Source: Strigamia acuminata (taxonomy: Eukaryota; Arthropoda; Chilopoda; Geophilomorpha; Linotaeniidae). Taken from it: a stretch of 45,000 nucleotides of DNA. The translations under genes and the position numbers were made by a program. Below, piece after piece: positions 22,815 through 34,335 of the stretch. Where the stretch lies: positions 57,501-102,500 of the forward strand of contig CASHSZ010000128.1 in NCBI GenBank assembly GCA_949358305.1, given 5' to 3'. The notes beneath the pieces were generated by a model that made no database searches, had not been told where the DNA came from, and was given only the letters and a program-made list of their open reading frames with translations. The stretch's first letter is position 1. The number at the start of each line of letters is the position of its first letter.

Positions 22815-23628
22815 CTGTAGAGAAGGAATAAATTAAATTAAATTGAATTAAATCGAAGCGCGAGCGCGGTAAAACCGAAAGAAGAAGGGGTGGAGGTGAG
22901 GAAAAGAGACCGAAGGACGAGCGAGAGGGGGGCGCTATAGTTTCACCGCACGACTCGTTGCACTATACGAATTGCCCCGAAACAAACGCCTATTTATTTC
23001 TTTATTTTTTTTTATTTATTCATTCATTCGTTAATCTCGTCCACTCGTTAAGTTTTATCAAATTCGTTAAACTCGTTCGTCCATTCGTCAAATTGGTCGT
23101 TTCGTCTAGCGACGAGAACAACGGCGACGCTAACGTTTACGCGAGTAACTCGGTGAGTTCGTGCATTCTGCGCACGCAAAACGCGAACGCGGCCAATTGA
23201 CAAAATAACATTTTACAAGTAATGGTTTAATAATTTACCTCCGTGTGCGAAGCGCGTGTCGCGTCCATTGTGTCTGTCTGTCTGATTTTGGCGAATGAAC
23301 CGACGCGACGCCCGGTGATAACAATGGCGATAATGACACGCGACGTAGCATACTTCTAGCTAAACAACAATAATAATAATAATTCATTAAAAAAATAAAA
23401 TGAAATAGAATAATTAAATAAACAAACAAAATAATAAATAGATAAATAAATAAATAAATAAATAAATAAGTCGAAAATAAATAAACTAGCGGCGGGACGG
23501 GCCGAGGTCAGAGATTTTGCTCCGTTCTCGCGTCTGTCTATTCCGGGTAGAGGGAGGGAGCGAACGGGCGCGCGCCGGACATCGCTCGGAATTAAAAAAC
23601 GGGTAACGGGGGAAGACAGACAGTCGAA
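22815..23628. other. Intergenic, no supported gene
   Basis: AT-rich spacer with a TTCGTTAAACTCG-like stretch (23028-23110) and an AAAT run at 23438-23470. Short frames only. Sequence at 23500-23620 (GGGCGCGCGCCGG) is not clearly part of the following tandem array. Confidence 0.5.
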
Positions 23629-24204
23629 ATTTGATTCCCCGGTCGTGGAATCGACTCCGCGACCCGTGCTTTAACGGTTAATTGGATTATCTTCGTCGTG
23701 ACTTATCGGGATAAAAATTTTATAGAAAATCGGCCGTATCGTATTTTATTTTCATCTTCCGAGGGTCTCGCGTCGTCGTTGTGGACGGGAGTCTTCCCGA
23801 ACACGTTCGACGGGCTTCGCGAATGCTTTCAGATCGGACGCGGAACTCGGGCCCGCCGCTCGGTCGAGCGGCGCCAGTACCCGCCGAGCGGCGCGGTATC
23901 CGATCAAATAACTCCCTTGCTTCGTCACGGTCTCGGACTGGCCTTCGGGCCGGTCAAAATAACAAATAAATGAATAAATCGAAAATAGAACGCCCCCGTC
24001 CCGGCGAGACTAGGGGCGGGTGGCGTCGTTGAGCGGCGGCAGCGGCGGCGGTAGCCCCGACGACTCGCCCCGAAAATAAGCTCCCGCACCAGCATTCCTT
24101 CGTCCGTCTAAACCTCGCAGCGCGTGCGGTCGCGTGCATTCTACTCGTGTCCGGTGTGGCGATCGGTACAGAGTAAAAAAAAGATCACCCGAAAAAGAAA
24201 GACG
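23629..24204 (+). repeat. Array unit 1 (type I core)
   Basis: UUCG hairpin at 23936-23955. The core holds the GCCGCTCGGTCGAGCGGC palindrome at about 23859-23876 and a second CCGAGCGGC copy downstream. The start differs from consensus (GATTCCCCGGTCGTGGAATC). Confidence 0.8.
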
Positions 24205-24574
24205 ATTAAAGTTTTAATTCTCCGGTCGTGGAACCGACTTTGCGGTTCGTGCTTTAACCGTTAATTAGGTTATCTTCGTCGCAACTCGTCGTAATAAAAA
24301 TTTCACAGAAAATCAGCCGTTTCGTATTTTATTTTCATCTTCCGGGGGTCTCGCGCCGTCGTTGTGGACGGGAGTCTTCCCGAACACGTTCGATGGGTTT
24401 TGCCGACACTTTCAGATCGAATGCGGAACTCGGGCCCGTCGCTCGGTCGAGCGGCGCCAGTACCCGCCGAGCGGCACGGTATCCGATACCCGTCTTTTTT
24501 AAACCTCCCTTGCTTCGTCGGTCTCAGACTGGCCTTCGGGTCGGTCAAAATAAATAAATAAATAAATAAATGAA

Positions 24575-24625
<51 letters not shown>

Positions 24626-24866
24626 GTAGGTCGGGAAATAGAACGCGTTCGTCCCGGCGAATAGTGGCAGCTGGGGTCGTCGAGTGAGTGGCGGCGGCAG
24701 CGGCAACCTCGATGACTCGCCCCGAAAATAAAGTCCCGCGTCGGCATCCCTTCGTGCGTCCTTCGTCCGTCTAATCCTCGCAGCGCGTGCGGTCGCGTGC
24801 ATTCTACTCGTGTCCGATGTAGCGACCGGTACGAGGTAAAAAAAATATCACACGAAAAAGAAAGAC
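24205..24866 (+). repeat. Array unit 2 (type I core)
   Basis: Hairpin at 24527-24546 with one G-T wobble on the 3' arm (GGTCGGTC). The AAAT tail is the longest of the array (about 24549-24625). After the core it shares GATACCCGTCT with unit 10. Confidence 0.8.
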
Positions 24867-25465
24867 GATTAAAATTTTAATTCTCCGGTTGTGGAACCGA
24901 CTTCGCGGTTCGTGCTTTAATCGTTAATTAGATTATCGTCGTCGCAATTTATCGGAATAAAATTTTTACGGAAAATTGACATTTCCGTATTTCATTTTCA
25001 TCTTTCGGGGGTCTTGCGCCGTCATAATCGGAGCGAGTCTCGCTCGATGCGTTCGACGGACTTTGTGGGAGTTTCCAGATCGCCAGCGGAACGAGGGGCC
25101 GTGGCTCGTCCGAGCGGCGCAGTACCCGTCGAGTGGCGCGGTACCCGAGTTCTTGCATCCAACGGTGGACACATCTTTGTCGAGAGCACCTCTCGGTCTC
25201 AGACCGGCCTTCGGGCCGGTCAAAAAAAATAAACAAATAAATAAATAAATAAATAAATAAACGAGTCGGCGAATAAAGGCGGTTGGGGTCGCTGGACGGT
25301 GGCGGTGGTGGTGGCAGCGGCAACCCCGACGACTCATCGCAAAAGATAAGCTCCCGCGCCGGCATCCGTTTGCTCGTCTAAACCTCGCAGTGCGCGTGCG
25401 GTCGCGTGCATTCTACTCGTGTCCGATGTGGCGATCGGCATAGATCACCCGAAAAAGGAAAGACG
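24867..25465 (+). repeat. Array unit 3 (diverged type I core)
   Basis: Hairpin at 25202-25221 is GACCGGCC-TTCG-GGCCGGTC, fully Watson-Crick where other units have a T-G wobble. The core palindrome is degraded (CTCGTCCGAGCGGC). Confidence 0.8.
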
Positions 25466-26115
25466 ATTAAAATTTTAATTCTCCGGTCGTGGCACCGACT
25501 TTGCGGCTCGTGCTTTAACCGTTAATTAGGTTATCTTCGTCGTAATTCGTTGGAATAAAATTTTTATAGAAAATCAGCCGTTATGCATTTTATTTTCATC
25601 TTCCGGGGGTCTCGTGCCGTCGTAGTAGGCGTTAGTTTCAATCATCGCGTTCTACGGATTTTGAGGGGATCCTCAGATCGAGACCAAAGTGAGAGGGCCG
25701 TCGCCCCCGTCTCGTGCGCCGCTCGATCCCCGTTGGATGACAAGATGGCATTCGCCTCTCCCACCCGAGGATCGGTCGGTGGTGCGGTATTTATGCTTGT
25801 GCACCAAATGGGTGGTCGACAGGTCCCCAATCGGTCTCGGGCTCAGACTGGCCTTCGGGCCGGTCAAAATAACAAATAAATGAATAAATCGGAAATAGAA
25901 CGCTCCCGTCCCGGCGAGACTAGGGGCGGGTGGCGTCGTTGAGCGGCGGCAGCGGCGGCGGTAGCCCCGACGACTCGCCCCGAAAAAAGGCTCCCGCACC
26001 GGCATTTCTTCGTCCGTCTAAACCTCGCAGCGCGCGTGCGGTCGCGTGCATTCTACTCGTGTCCGGTGTGGCGATCGGTACGGGGTAAAAAAAAAATATT
26101 ACACGCAAAAGGAAA
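25466..26115 (+). repeat. Array unit 4 (type II core)
   Basis: Hairpin at 25846-25865. The core between 25640 and 25840 is unrelated in most of its length to type I cores, while both flanks remain conserved. Confidence 0.8.
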
Positions 26116-26639
26116 GACGATTAAAATTTTAGTTCTCCGGTCGTGGAACCGACTTTGCGGTTCGTGCTTTAACCGTTAATTAGGTTATCTTCGTCGCAAC
26201 TCGTCGTAATAAAAATTTCACAGAAAATCAGCCGTTTCGTATTTTATTTTCATCTCACGGTGGTCTGGCGCCGTCATAGTCGACGGAAGTCTCTCCGAAC
26301 ACGTTCAACGGGCTTCACGAACGCTTTCAGATCGAATGCGGAACTCGGGCCCGCCGCTTGGTCGAGCGGCGCAGTACCCGCCGAGCGGCGTGGTAGCCGG
26401 GTTCTCGCGTATGGCGATAGGGGGTCCTTTCTAAACAAACACCTCTCTCGGTCTCAGACTGGCCTTCGGGTCGGTCAAAATAATAAATAAATGAATCGGA
26501 AATAGAACGCACCCGTTCTCGCTCGGTCTACCGGCGAATGGGAGCAGTTGGGGCCGTTGAGCGGCGACGACAGCAGCCCTAACGACTCGTCCCGAAAATA
26601 AGTTTCCGCACCGACATCCGTTCGCTTATTTAAACCCCA
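26116..26639 (+). repeat. Array unit 5 (type I core, linker interrupted)
   Basis: Hairpin at 26457-26476. The core palindrome has a C-to-T change (CCGCTTGGTCGAGCGG) that keeps pairing as a G-T wobble. The linker loses similarity near 26640. Confidence 0.75.
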
Positions 26640-27140
26640 TGACGCGCGCGTGGTTGCCTGCATTTTTCGGCTTGTTTCGACACGTTTCGACGTCGACGCG
26701 CGACCGTGAGCAAAGTCCTCAGCAACATATGGACATGAGTGTGTCTTTGCTCGCGATCTACGCGTTTGAGCGCGTTACGACGCGCGATAATGCACGTGAT
26801 GCGATGGGGGTGAGCGCGACACGGGCTTTTGGCGCGGGCGTCGGTAATGATGTCCGTCAACGTGGATGAATGTCCGCGAAGTGTTTGGTGTTTATGGCAA
26901 CGCACCAGGACGCAATTAACAACCAACAAGAATTAAAAATATAACTGTTTAACAAAAAGAAACTCCTATAATGTTGAAACAATAAAGAAAACGCAAAATT
27001 CAGATTCAAATTTAGATTTGAATTAGGTCAGATTAGGCCAGGTTGTAGATCCACAGACTCTCGAGACGACAACAAGAAAATAAAAAGGATGCGTTTATCG
27101 TTTGTAGGTAGAATCTCGCGCCGAGTTAAATAAAAGTCTT
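26640..27140. other. Unique ~500-bp segment interrupting the array
   Basis: No similarity to the array consensus. It includes the AT-rich dyad CAAATTTAGATTTG (27006-27019). A 99-codon minus frame (26630-26929) has no further support. It is either an insertion or a strongly decayed unit boundary. Confidence 0.55.
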
Positions 27141-27796
27141 TAAAAAATAGAAATCGATTTCCCGGTCGTAGAATTAATTTTGTGTCATGTGATCCAGTCA
27201 TTAATTAGATTTTCGTGGTAGATGTTGCGTGAAACAAGATCGTGAACGTCTCAATTGGTTTACGATTTAAATTTCATCTCGCAATACACGCTGCACCAAC
27301 GTAGTCGACGCGAGTTTATATCACTGCACTCGATGGGTTTTGTGAGCATTTTTAGACCAATCGATCGTACAGCTTGTTTGCTAGTCTTCCTTTCGAGGTC
27401 AGTAGTTAACTCTTTGCACTCAATCTGTACGAGTCGCGGTAGCCGGGTTCTTGCATTCTATGATGCTGTTGGTTCCAACGGCGATACGCGTCTCCCGCCT
27501 CTCGGTCTCAGACTGGCCTTCGGGCCGGTCAAAAAAAAAGAAAAAAATTAATAAATAGATAAATAAGTCGGGAACAAAACGCATCCATCCCGACGAATAG
27601 TGACAGTTGGGCTCGTTGAGCGGCGGCAGCGGCGGCGGTAGCCCCGACGACTCGCCCCGAAAATAAGCTCCCGCACCGGCATTTCTTCGTCCGTCTAAAC
27701 CTCGCAGCGCGCGTGCGGTCGCGTGCATTCTACTCGTGTCCGGTGTGGCGATCGGTACGGGGTAAAAAAAAAAATATTACACGCAAAAGGAAAGAC
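27141..27796 (+). repeat. Array unit 6 (diverged 5' part)
   Basis: The start is diverged (TTTCCCGGTCGTAGAATTAA) but the 3' hairpin at 27511-27530 and linker match consensus, showing that the 3' part is the more constrained or more recently homogenised end. Confidence 0.7.
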
Positions 27797-28466
27797 GATT
27801 AAAATTTTAATTCTCCGGTCGTGGAACCGACTTTGTGGTTTGCGTTTTAACCGTTAATTAGGTTATCTTCGTCGCACTTTATCGCAATAAAAATTTTATA
27901 GGAAACCCGCCGCTCCGCATTTTATTTTCACCTCCCGGGGGTCTTGCGCCGTCGTATTCGATGGCAGTCGCCTTCGGTGCGTTCAATTGACCCCGTGAGT
28001 GCTTTCGGATCGAGACCGATGTGAGAGGTCGACATTCACGCCCCGACGATCGGTGCGGACCACTGGCATTTTTTCACCCATCCGTTTATCGGTCGTCGGT
28101 CCGATGCACGCTCCAGCCAGTGATTTTGTCGACGGGTCTCCGAGAGCGGTCTCGGTCTCAGACTGGCCTTCGGGCCGGTCAAAATAATAAATAAATAAAT
28201 AAATAAATAAATGGATCGGAAATAGGTCGCACCCGTCCCGGCGAGAATAAGGGTGGGTGGCGTCGTTGAGCGACGTCAGCGGCAGCGACGTCAGCGGCAG
28301 CGACAGCCCCGACGACTAACTCGCCCCGAAAATAAGGTCCTGCGCCGGCATCCGTTCGTTCGTTCAAACCTCGCAGCGCTCGTGCGGTCGCGTGCATTCT
28401 ACTCGTGTCCGACGTGGCGATCGGTACGGAGTAAAAAAAAAAAAGATCATCAGAGAAAGGAAGACG
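27797..28466 (+). repeat. Array unit 7 (type II core)
   Basis: Hairpin at 28161-28180. The core at 27960-28150 is distinct from units 4 and 8 apart from the GGATCGAGACC(G/A) motif. The linker carries a duplicated GACGTCAGCGGCAGC. Confidence 0.75.
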
Positions 28467-29092
28467 ATTAAAATTTTAATTCTCCAGTCGTGGCACCGAC
28501 TTTGCGGTTCGTGCTTTAACCGTTAATTAGGTTATCTTCGTTGTGGCAGATTCGAATAAAAGTTTTACAAAATAATCGTCGTTTTACATTTTTAAATCAT
28601 TTCCCAGGGACCGTGTACCGTCGCAGTCGATGCGAGTCCCGGTCATCGCATCCGATAGACATTGCGGACGTTTTTCAGATCGAGACTGGAGTACCTGTTG
28701 AGTACCAAATGGCCGGTCGGTCGTTGGTGTGGTTCCGTCTCCTAAAATGTTCGTCGCCATTTTCTGTTGGTCGAGTCGCCTACCATCCAATGGTCGGTCG
28801 GTGGGTCTCGGTCTCAGACTGGCCTTCGGGCCGGTCAAAATAACAAATAAATGAATAAATCGGAAATAGAACGTCCCCGTCCCGGCCAGAATAGGGGCAG
28901 GTGGTGTCGTTGAGCGGCGTCAGCGGCAGCGACAGCCCGGACGAATCGCCCCGAAAATAAGGTCCTGCGCTGGCATCCGTTTGTTCGTTCAAACCTCGCA
29001 GCGCTCGTGCGGTCGCGTGCATTCTACTCGTGTCCGACGTGGCGATCGGTACGGAGTAAAAAAAAAAAAGATCATCAGAGAAAGGAAGACGA
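28467..29092 (+). repeat. Array unit 8 (type II core)
   Basis: Hairpin at 28817-28836. The core contains two CCAATGGTCGGTCGG-like copies (28709-28725 as CCAAATGGCCGGTCGG; 28788-28803). The 5' conserved block is shortened (TTTTTAAATCATTTCCC). Confidence 0.75.
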
Positions 29093-29686
29093 TTAAAATT
29101 TTAATTCTCCGGTCGTGGCACCGACTTTGCGGTTCGTACTTTAACCGTTAATTAGGTTATCTTCGTCGTAATTCGTTGGAATAAAAATTTTATAGAAAAT
29201 GAGCCGTTTCGTATTTTATTTTCATCTTCCGGGGGTCTCGCGCCGTCGTTGTGGACGGGAGTCTTCCCGAACACGTTCGATGGGTTTTGCCAACACTTTC
29301 AGATCGAACTCGGGACTCGGGCCCGCCGCTCGGTCGAGCGGCGCACAGTACCCGCCGAGCGGCGCGGTATCCGATATAAAAGGACCCTTGCTTCGCCACG
29401 GTCTCAGACTGGCCTTCGGGCCGGTCAAAATAATAAATAAATAAATAAATAAATAAGTCCGAAAATGGAACGTATCCGTCCCGACGAATAGATGCGGTTG
29501 GGGTCGTTGAGCGACAGCGGCGGCAGCGGCAGCCCCGACGACTCGCCCCGAAAATAAGCTCCCTTACCGGCATTCCTTCGACCGTCTAAACCTCGCAGCA
29601 TGCGTGCGGTCGCGTGCATTCTACTCGTGTCCGATGTGGCGATCGGTACGAGGTAAAAAAAATATCACACGAAAAAAGAAAGACGA
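29093..29686 (+). repeat. Array unit 9 (type I core)
   Basis: Hairpin at 29407-29426. It is almost identical to unit 10 from its start to about 29369, then diverges abruptly. Confidence 0.8.
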
Positions 29687-30050
29687 TTAAAATTTTAATT
29701 CTTCGGTCGTGGGACCGACTTTGCGGTCCGTGCTTTAACCGTTAATTAGGTTATCTTCGTCGTAATTCGTTGGAATAAAAATTTTATAGAAAATGAGCCG
29801 TTTCGTATTTTATTTTCATCTTCCGGGGGTCTCGCGCCGTCGTTGTGGACGGGAGTCTTCCCGAACACGTTCGATGGGTTTTGCCAACACTTTCAGATCG
29901 AACTCGGGACTCGGGCCCGCCGCTCGGTCGAGCGGCGCACAGTACCCGCCGAGCGGCGCGGTATTTGATACCCGTCTCTGTAAAAGCAGCCGTGCTTTTT
30001 CGGTCTCAGACTGGCCTTCGGGCCGGTCAAAATAATAAATAAATAAGTCG
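29687..30050 (+). repeat. Array unit 10 (type I core, truncated after tail)
   Basis: Hairpin at 30009-30028 with a short AAAT tail. The conserved linker is absent, so the array ends here. Confidence 0.8.
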
Positions 30051-31276
30051 AGAATGGGCCACCGCCGGCCGGTGGGGCCAATCGTCGCGGGTGGGTGGGG
30101 CAGGCAGCCAACCGTCCACCGATCGATCGATCGATTGATTGATCGACCGACCAATCAATCGGTTTTCAGATTTCGGGTTTTCACGGGTCCCAGGTTTTTC
30201 AGGTTTTTCAGATTTTTCAGATTTCAGATTTCAGATTTCAGATTTCAGATTTCACATCGAATAATGTACGGAGTCTCTTCGGTGCCATTCTCATTTTGAC
30301 CGTTAAGGACAGACAGACTGCTCCTCGACCAGGACCGACTAATGCGACAACTAGACCCGTCGCCCGTCGCGCGAGCCCGCCTCATTTTTTTCGCTCGTTT
30401 ATTCACGCTTAGTTTTAAGAAAAATTTTCAAATTTTACAAATGTACACAAATAAAAAGACCGTTTACTTTTCGCTCCAATTGTTTATTCTTTATACGCCT
30501 TTACAACTCTTACGAGAAGATAAATAGAAAGCGAGAAAATATAATCGATCAACCACGCCGTCGGCGCCTAACCCGAACCCGTAGTCCCCGCTTCGTTCTT
30601 CTCCTCCCCGTTCACGGGACGGGCCGAACACCGAACACCGAGCGCCGAGCGCTGCGCGGGCACCCGGTGGCGCAACCGGGCAACATGACGCGGCACGATT
30701 CAAAACGCCGATCGTTTATTCGTTTCATTTTATTTTGTTTCGTTTCGTTTCATTTTATTGTTTCACTTTGTTTTATTTTGTTTCATTTTTTCTTTTTAAT
30801 TCGCATCGCCGAGCGTCGCGTCGCAGCGCCGTGACATCGAGGTGAACAGCGGATCAAGCTTTTTCCCGCCATTGTTGTGCCCTTCTCCTTCTTCGCGACG
30901 CACACGCGTACATATATCGGTTCGCTGGACTCCGTAGAGTGGGAAAAACAAACAAACAAACAAACAAAAAAAAAACGAACAAACGAGTAAGTAAGGCTAT
31001 CCAATCGCATTATTTCTTAAAAAAAAAACAAACAAACGAGAGAAGAAACGGAACGGGCGAATAAAAACGGCGTGCCATGCGGGACAGCGTGCGTGAGCAC
31101 GGAGGAGGGGGGAAACCCCGTCGATATCAAACGACTAGATTCAACGTTGGTTTTGTGGTTACTACTCGCGGCGCTATTATTTGTCCGTCCGTTCGTCCGT
31201 TAATCGGTCTAATGAATTAACCAATTAATTGATTAAACGACCAATTCGTTTATAAGTAGGCGATTGATCGACGAAA
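30051..31276. other. Intergenic between array and gene D; short tandem repeats
   Basis: Contains GATC/GATT and GACC/AATC runs (30121-30160), a TTTCAGA-type repeat (30195-30258), TTTTATTTCG-like runs (30720-30790) and an AAAC run (30948-30975). No gene is supported. The minus frame at 30491-30703 is GC-rich but has no splice or start context. Confidence 0.5.
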
Positions 31277-32576
31277 ATGGACGACGAGCAACGAGGAGTG
31301 GGCGAAGAACGGACGGGAGTGAACCCCGAGGGCGGAGGTGTCACGGAGACCCACGCGGAAACAGGCGCCGAGGAGGTGGTGCACGTTTTGTCGTCGCCGA
31401 ACGGAACAGCGGGAACCGAGAGCGCGGACCCGGGCGCCAGCCAGTCGTTTCCGAGCACGTTGTCCGGATTGGAAGGTGTACGCAAACCCCGTCCAATGTA
31501 AGTACCACGGCGCGACCGGGTTCGTGCGGGATACCATTTACATTCGTTTTCGTTTTTCGATAGACGACTCGACAGCGACAACGACGACGACAGCGACAAT
31601 GGCAATGGCAACAACGGCGGTGGCGGCGACAACGGCAACGGCGGCAACGAAGCCAACGACGGCAACAGCGGCGGTGACGGGGCAACGGGGCGCGAGGTCG
31701 AAGCCATGCAAGCCAAGATCAACACCCTGGAAGTTGAACTGGAAGAATTGAGGTCGAACCTCGCCAACCACGGCGAAAGACTGGGGGCTCTCGAGGCGAT
31801 GCTCCCAGTCCCTCCCAGCGGGTCGCAGTCGCAACAAACAGACTTTGGCTCCTACGACTCTGCGAAGGTGAGCAACGGCGCCCGCCCGTGTCGTCGATTC
31901 ACTCGTTTTTTCTTCTTCTTCTTCTTCTTCTTCGTTCAGGACAAGCCCGTTCGCAGCAGGGTGGGGATGTGTTGGCTGTGCCGCAGGAAGCGCGCGAACT
32001 ACGCCTACGACGACGACGACGGCGACGGCGACGACGACGACGGCGATGGGGGCGGATGGAAACCGGCTGGCCCACTCAAGGACATTGGCGATCACTGGCG
32101 GAGTGTGCACACCGTAGCCAGAGACTTTGAGGCGGCCAGGCAATTGCTGCGCGGCCACATCGGCACATTCGACGGCTTTTGCCAGGTACGTATGTATGCA
32201 TGTGTTTCCTCGCGCGGTCTCTCGGTGTCGTCGCTGAACAAATCGTATGTTTTTGTTTTTTTTGTTTTTTTTACCCGACAGGAACTGTTTTCGACGACGG
32301 AGCACGCGTCCGACTGCCCTTTGTGCGACACGCAGCCGGATGACCTGAGGCAACATCTTTGGACGAAACATAAATTTTACGTACCGATCGCGACGATAAG
32401 GTCGAGCATCGACCAAAGGGGATGCGACGAACCGAAACTACCGGCGCCGAAACGCCCGGCGCCGCAACGTGTCCCGGATCAACCGAAACGACGAAAGGGC
32501 GAGGCAGAAAAGAAGGTGAAAGAAAAACGCCTCGGTTTATTCGTTCGTTCATTGATTATTTTAATTTTTTATTCAC

Positions 32577-32672
<96 letters not shown>

Positions 32673-34288
32673 ACACACACACACAGGTAGTCATCCCAGT
32701 AGAACAAAGCAACTTGGACCTGATGAAGGAAGGGTACACGAAGTGGATGTCGAACGTGCGTGACTGACTCGCGTCGAGGACTCGATCAATCTATCGATCG
32801 AATTGACTCGTTCGTTTTCTTTTTCAGGAAGCCATCGACATGGTGCAACAACGCCCGGTGCTGGATCTCCTCTTCGGAAAGGACAAAGTCAGGGGCTTGT
32901 TTTCCATGCCCGCTTCTTTCCCTTCCCCGCGTCCCTCTCCTCTCGCTGGTACCTTTCGCATTGCCCCCGCTGCTGCAACTGCTCTTCGCACCGCCGAGCA
33001 ACGCGCCAAATCCGCCGCCGAGCAACGCGCCAAATCCGCCGCCGAGCAACGCGCCAAATCCGCCGCCGAGCAACGCGCCAAATCCGCCGCCGAGCAACGC
33101 GCCAAATCCGCCGCCGAGCAACGCGCCAAATCCGCCGCCGAGCAACGCGCCAAATCCGCCGCCGAGCAACGCGCCAAATCCGCCGCCGAGCAACGCGCCA
33201 AATCCGCCGCCGAGCAACGCGCCAAATCCGCCGCCGAGCAACGCGCCAAATCCGCCGCCGAGCAACGTGCCAAACCCACCACCGAGCAACGCGCCAAATC
33301 TACTGTTGTTGCCGCTAAACACGCCGGATCCATTAAACGTGCAGACGACAATAGCAACAGCAGCAGCAGCAGCGGCGGCGACGACGACGGCGCCGAGGAC
33401 AGTGGTGCCGACCTCTTCACCGGCGCCCGCCCCGATCGTGGTGCCGGTGCCGGTGCCACCAGCAAGTCCCGAGAATACGACGTCGACCTCTCGCGCGATC
33501 CCATCACCGTACGCGGCTTCACTTTCGTGCGTAGTCGGGTACCCGGCATCCCGCTCGTCCGCGACGACGACGATGATGAGGAACGCGCTCGCCGCGAAGT
33601 CCGCAAGAAGAACCGCGCGAAGGTAGAGTGCGAAGGCCAAATGATCCGCGCACAGAGTCGCGAGATACAGCGTCGGCGAGAAAGTGAGTTCGAACTCGAA
33701 CACGCCGAACACGAGCCCTCGCCCGGGCACAGTCGCGGCACCGGGTCGCGGTCGCGGTCGCGGTCGCGGTCGCAATCGCGGTCGCAGTCGCAGTCGCGGT
33801 CGCAGTCGCAGTCGCGGTCGCGGTCGCGATCGCAGTCGCGGTCGCGGTCGCAGTCGAAGGAGTCGCGATCGAAGGAGTCGCGATCGAAGGAGTCGCAGTC
33901 GCAGTCGTGGTCGCAGTCGCGGTCATCTTCTTCGCGGCCGTTTTCGCAACCGTTCAAGGTAAGAAACGAAAAATCTCGTCCCGTATTGTCTCGTTTTTCT
34001 TTCTTTCTTTCTTTCTTTCTTTCTCGTATCCGTTCACAAATTCGCTCGTTTCAAATTTCAGACGTCCCTGTATCGCCACGATCGGAGTGGTGCCGCTGGC
34101 TCCAAGGCAACCGGTTGCGACAGTATCTACTGTCTCGGGGTGGCCGACCCGCGGATCAAATGCTCCGAGTGTTTATGCTCGGTGCACGAAGAGTGCGTGG
34201 GGCGGCCGTGGACCAAACGACTCGGCCGAAGCGAAGGTTTTGTCTGCAGCGGTTGTCGCGACGAACCCCTCTGCTCCAAACTGCGGTA

Positions 34289-34335
<47 letters not shown>

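Larger units (their letters stand above)
23629..30050 (+). repeat. Tandem array of ten ~0.6-kb structured units with variable cores
   Basis: Each unit has the same order. First comes a conserved start (TTCTCCGGTCGTGGAACCGA, itself a small hairpin), then ACCGTTAATTAGGTTATCTT and TATTTTATTTTCATCTTCC. A variable core of about 200-250 bp follows. Then comes a conserved GGTCTCAGACTGGCC-TTCG-GGCCGGTC hairpin, an AAAT tail, and a conserved GC-rich linker with GACTCGCCCCGAAAATAAG and GCGTGCATTCTACTCGTGTC. Hairpins are at 23936, 24527, 25202, 25846, 26457, 27511, 28161, 28817, 29407 and 30009 (20 bp each). Spacing is 590-675 bp, except 1054 bp where unit 5 is interrupted. No conserved reading frame. 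It resembles SINE-type 3' ends or a non-coding RNA cluster; orientation is set by the A-rich tail. Confidence 0.85.

Noticed and set aside
23954-29619. Conserved minus-strand peptide MHATARA(L/A)RGL in several array units
   Set aside because: Its frame shifts between units and similarity is no better than the DNA, so it reflects repeat homology rather than coding.
30491-30703. Minus-strand 70-codon frame upstream of gene D
   Set aside because: No splice or start context and no similarity to neighbouring genes.
32786-33957. Long minus-strand frames (329 and 377 codons) opposite gene D
   Set aside because: They exist because the 24-bp repeat and the CGGTCG repeats are stop-free in every frame; they cross gene D introns and lack splice logic.
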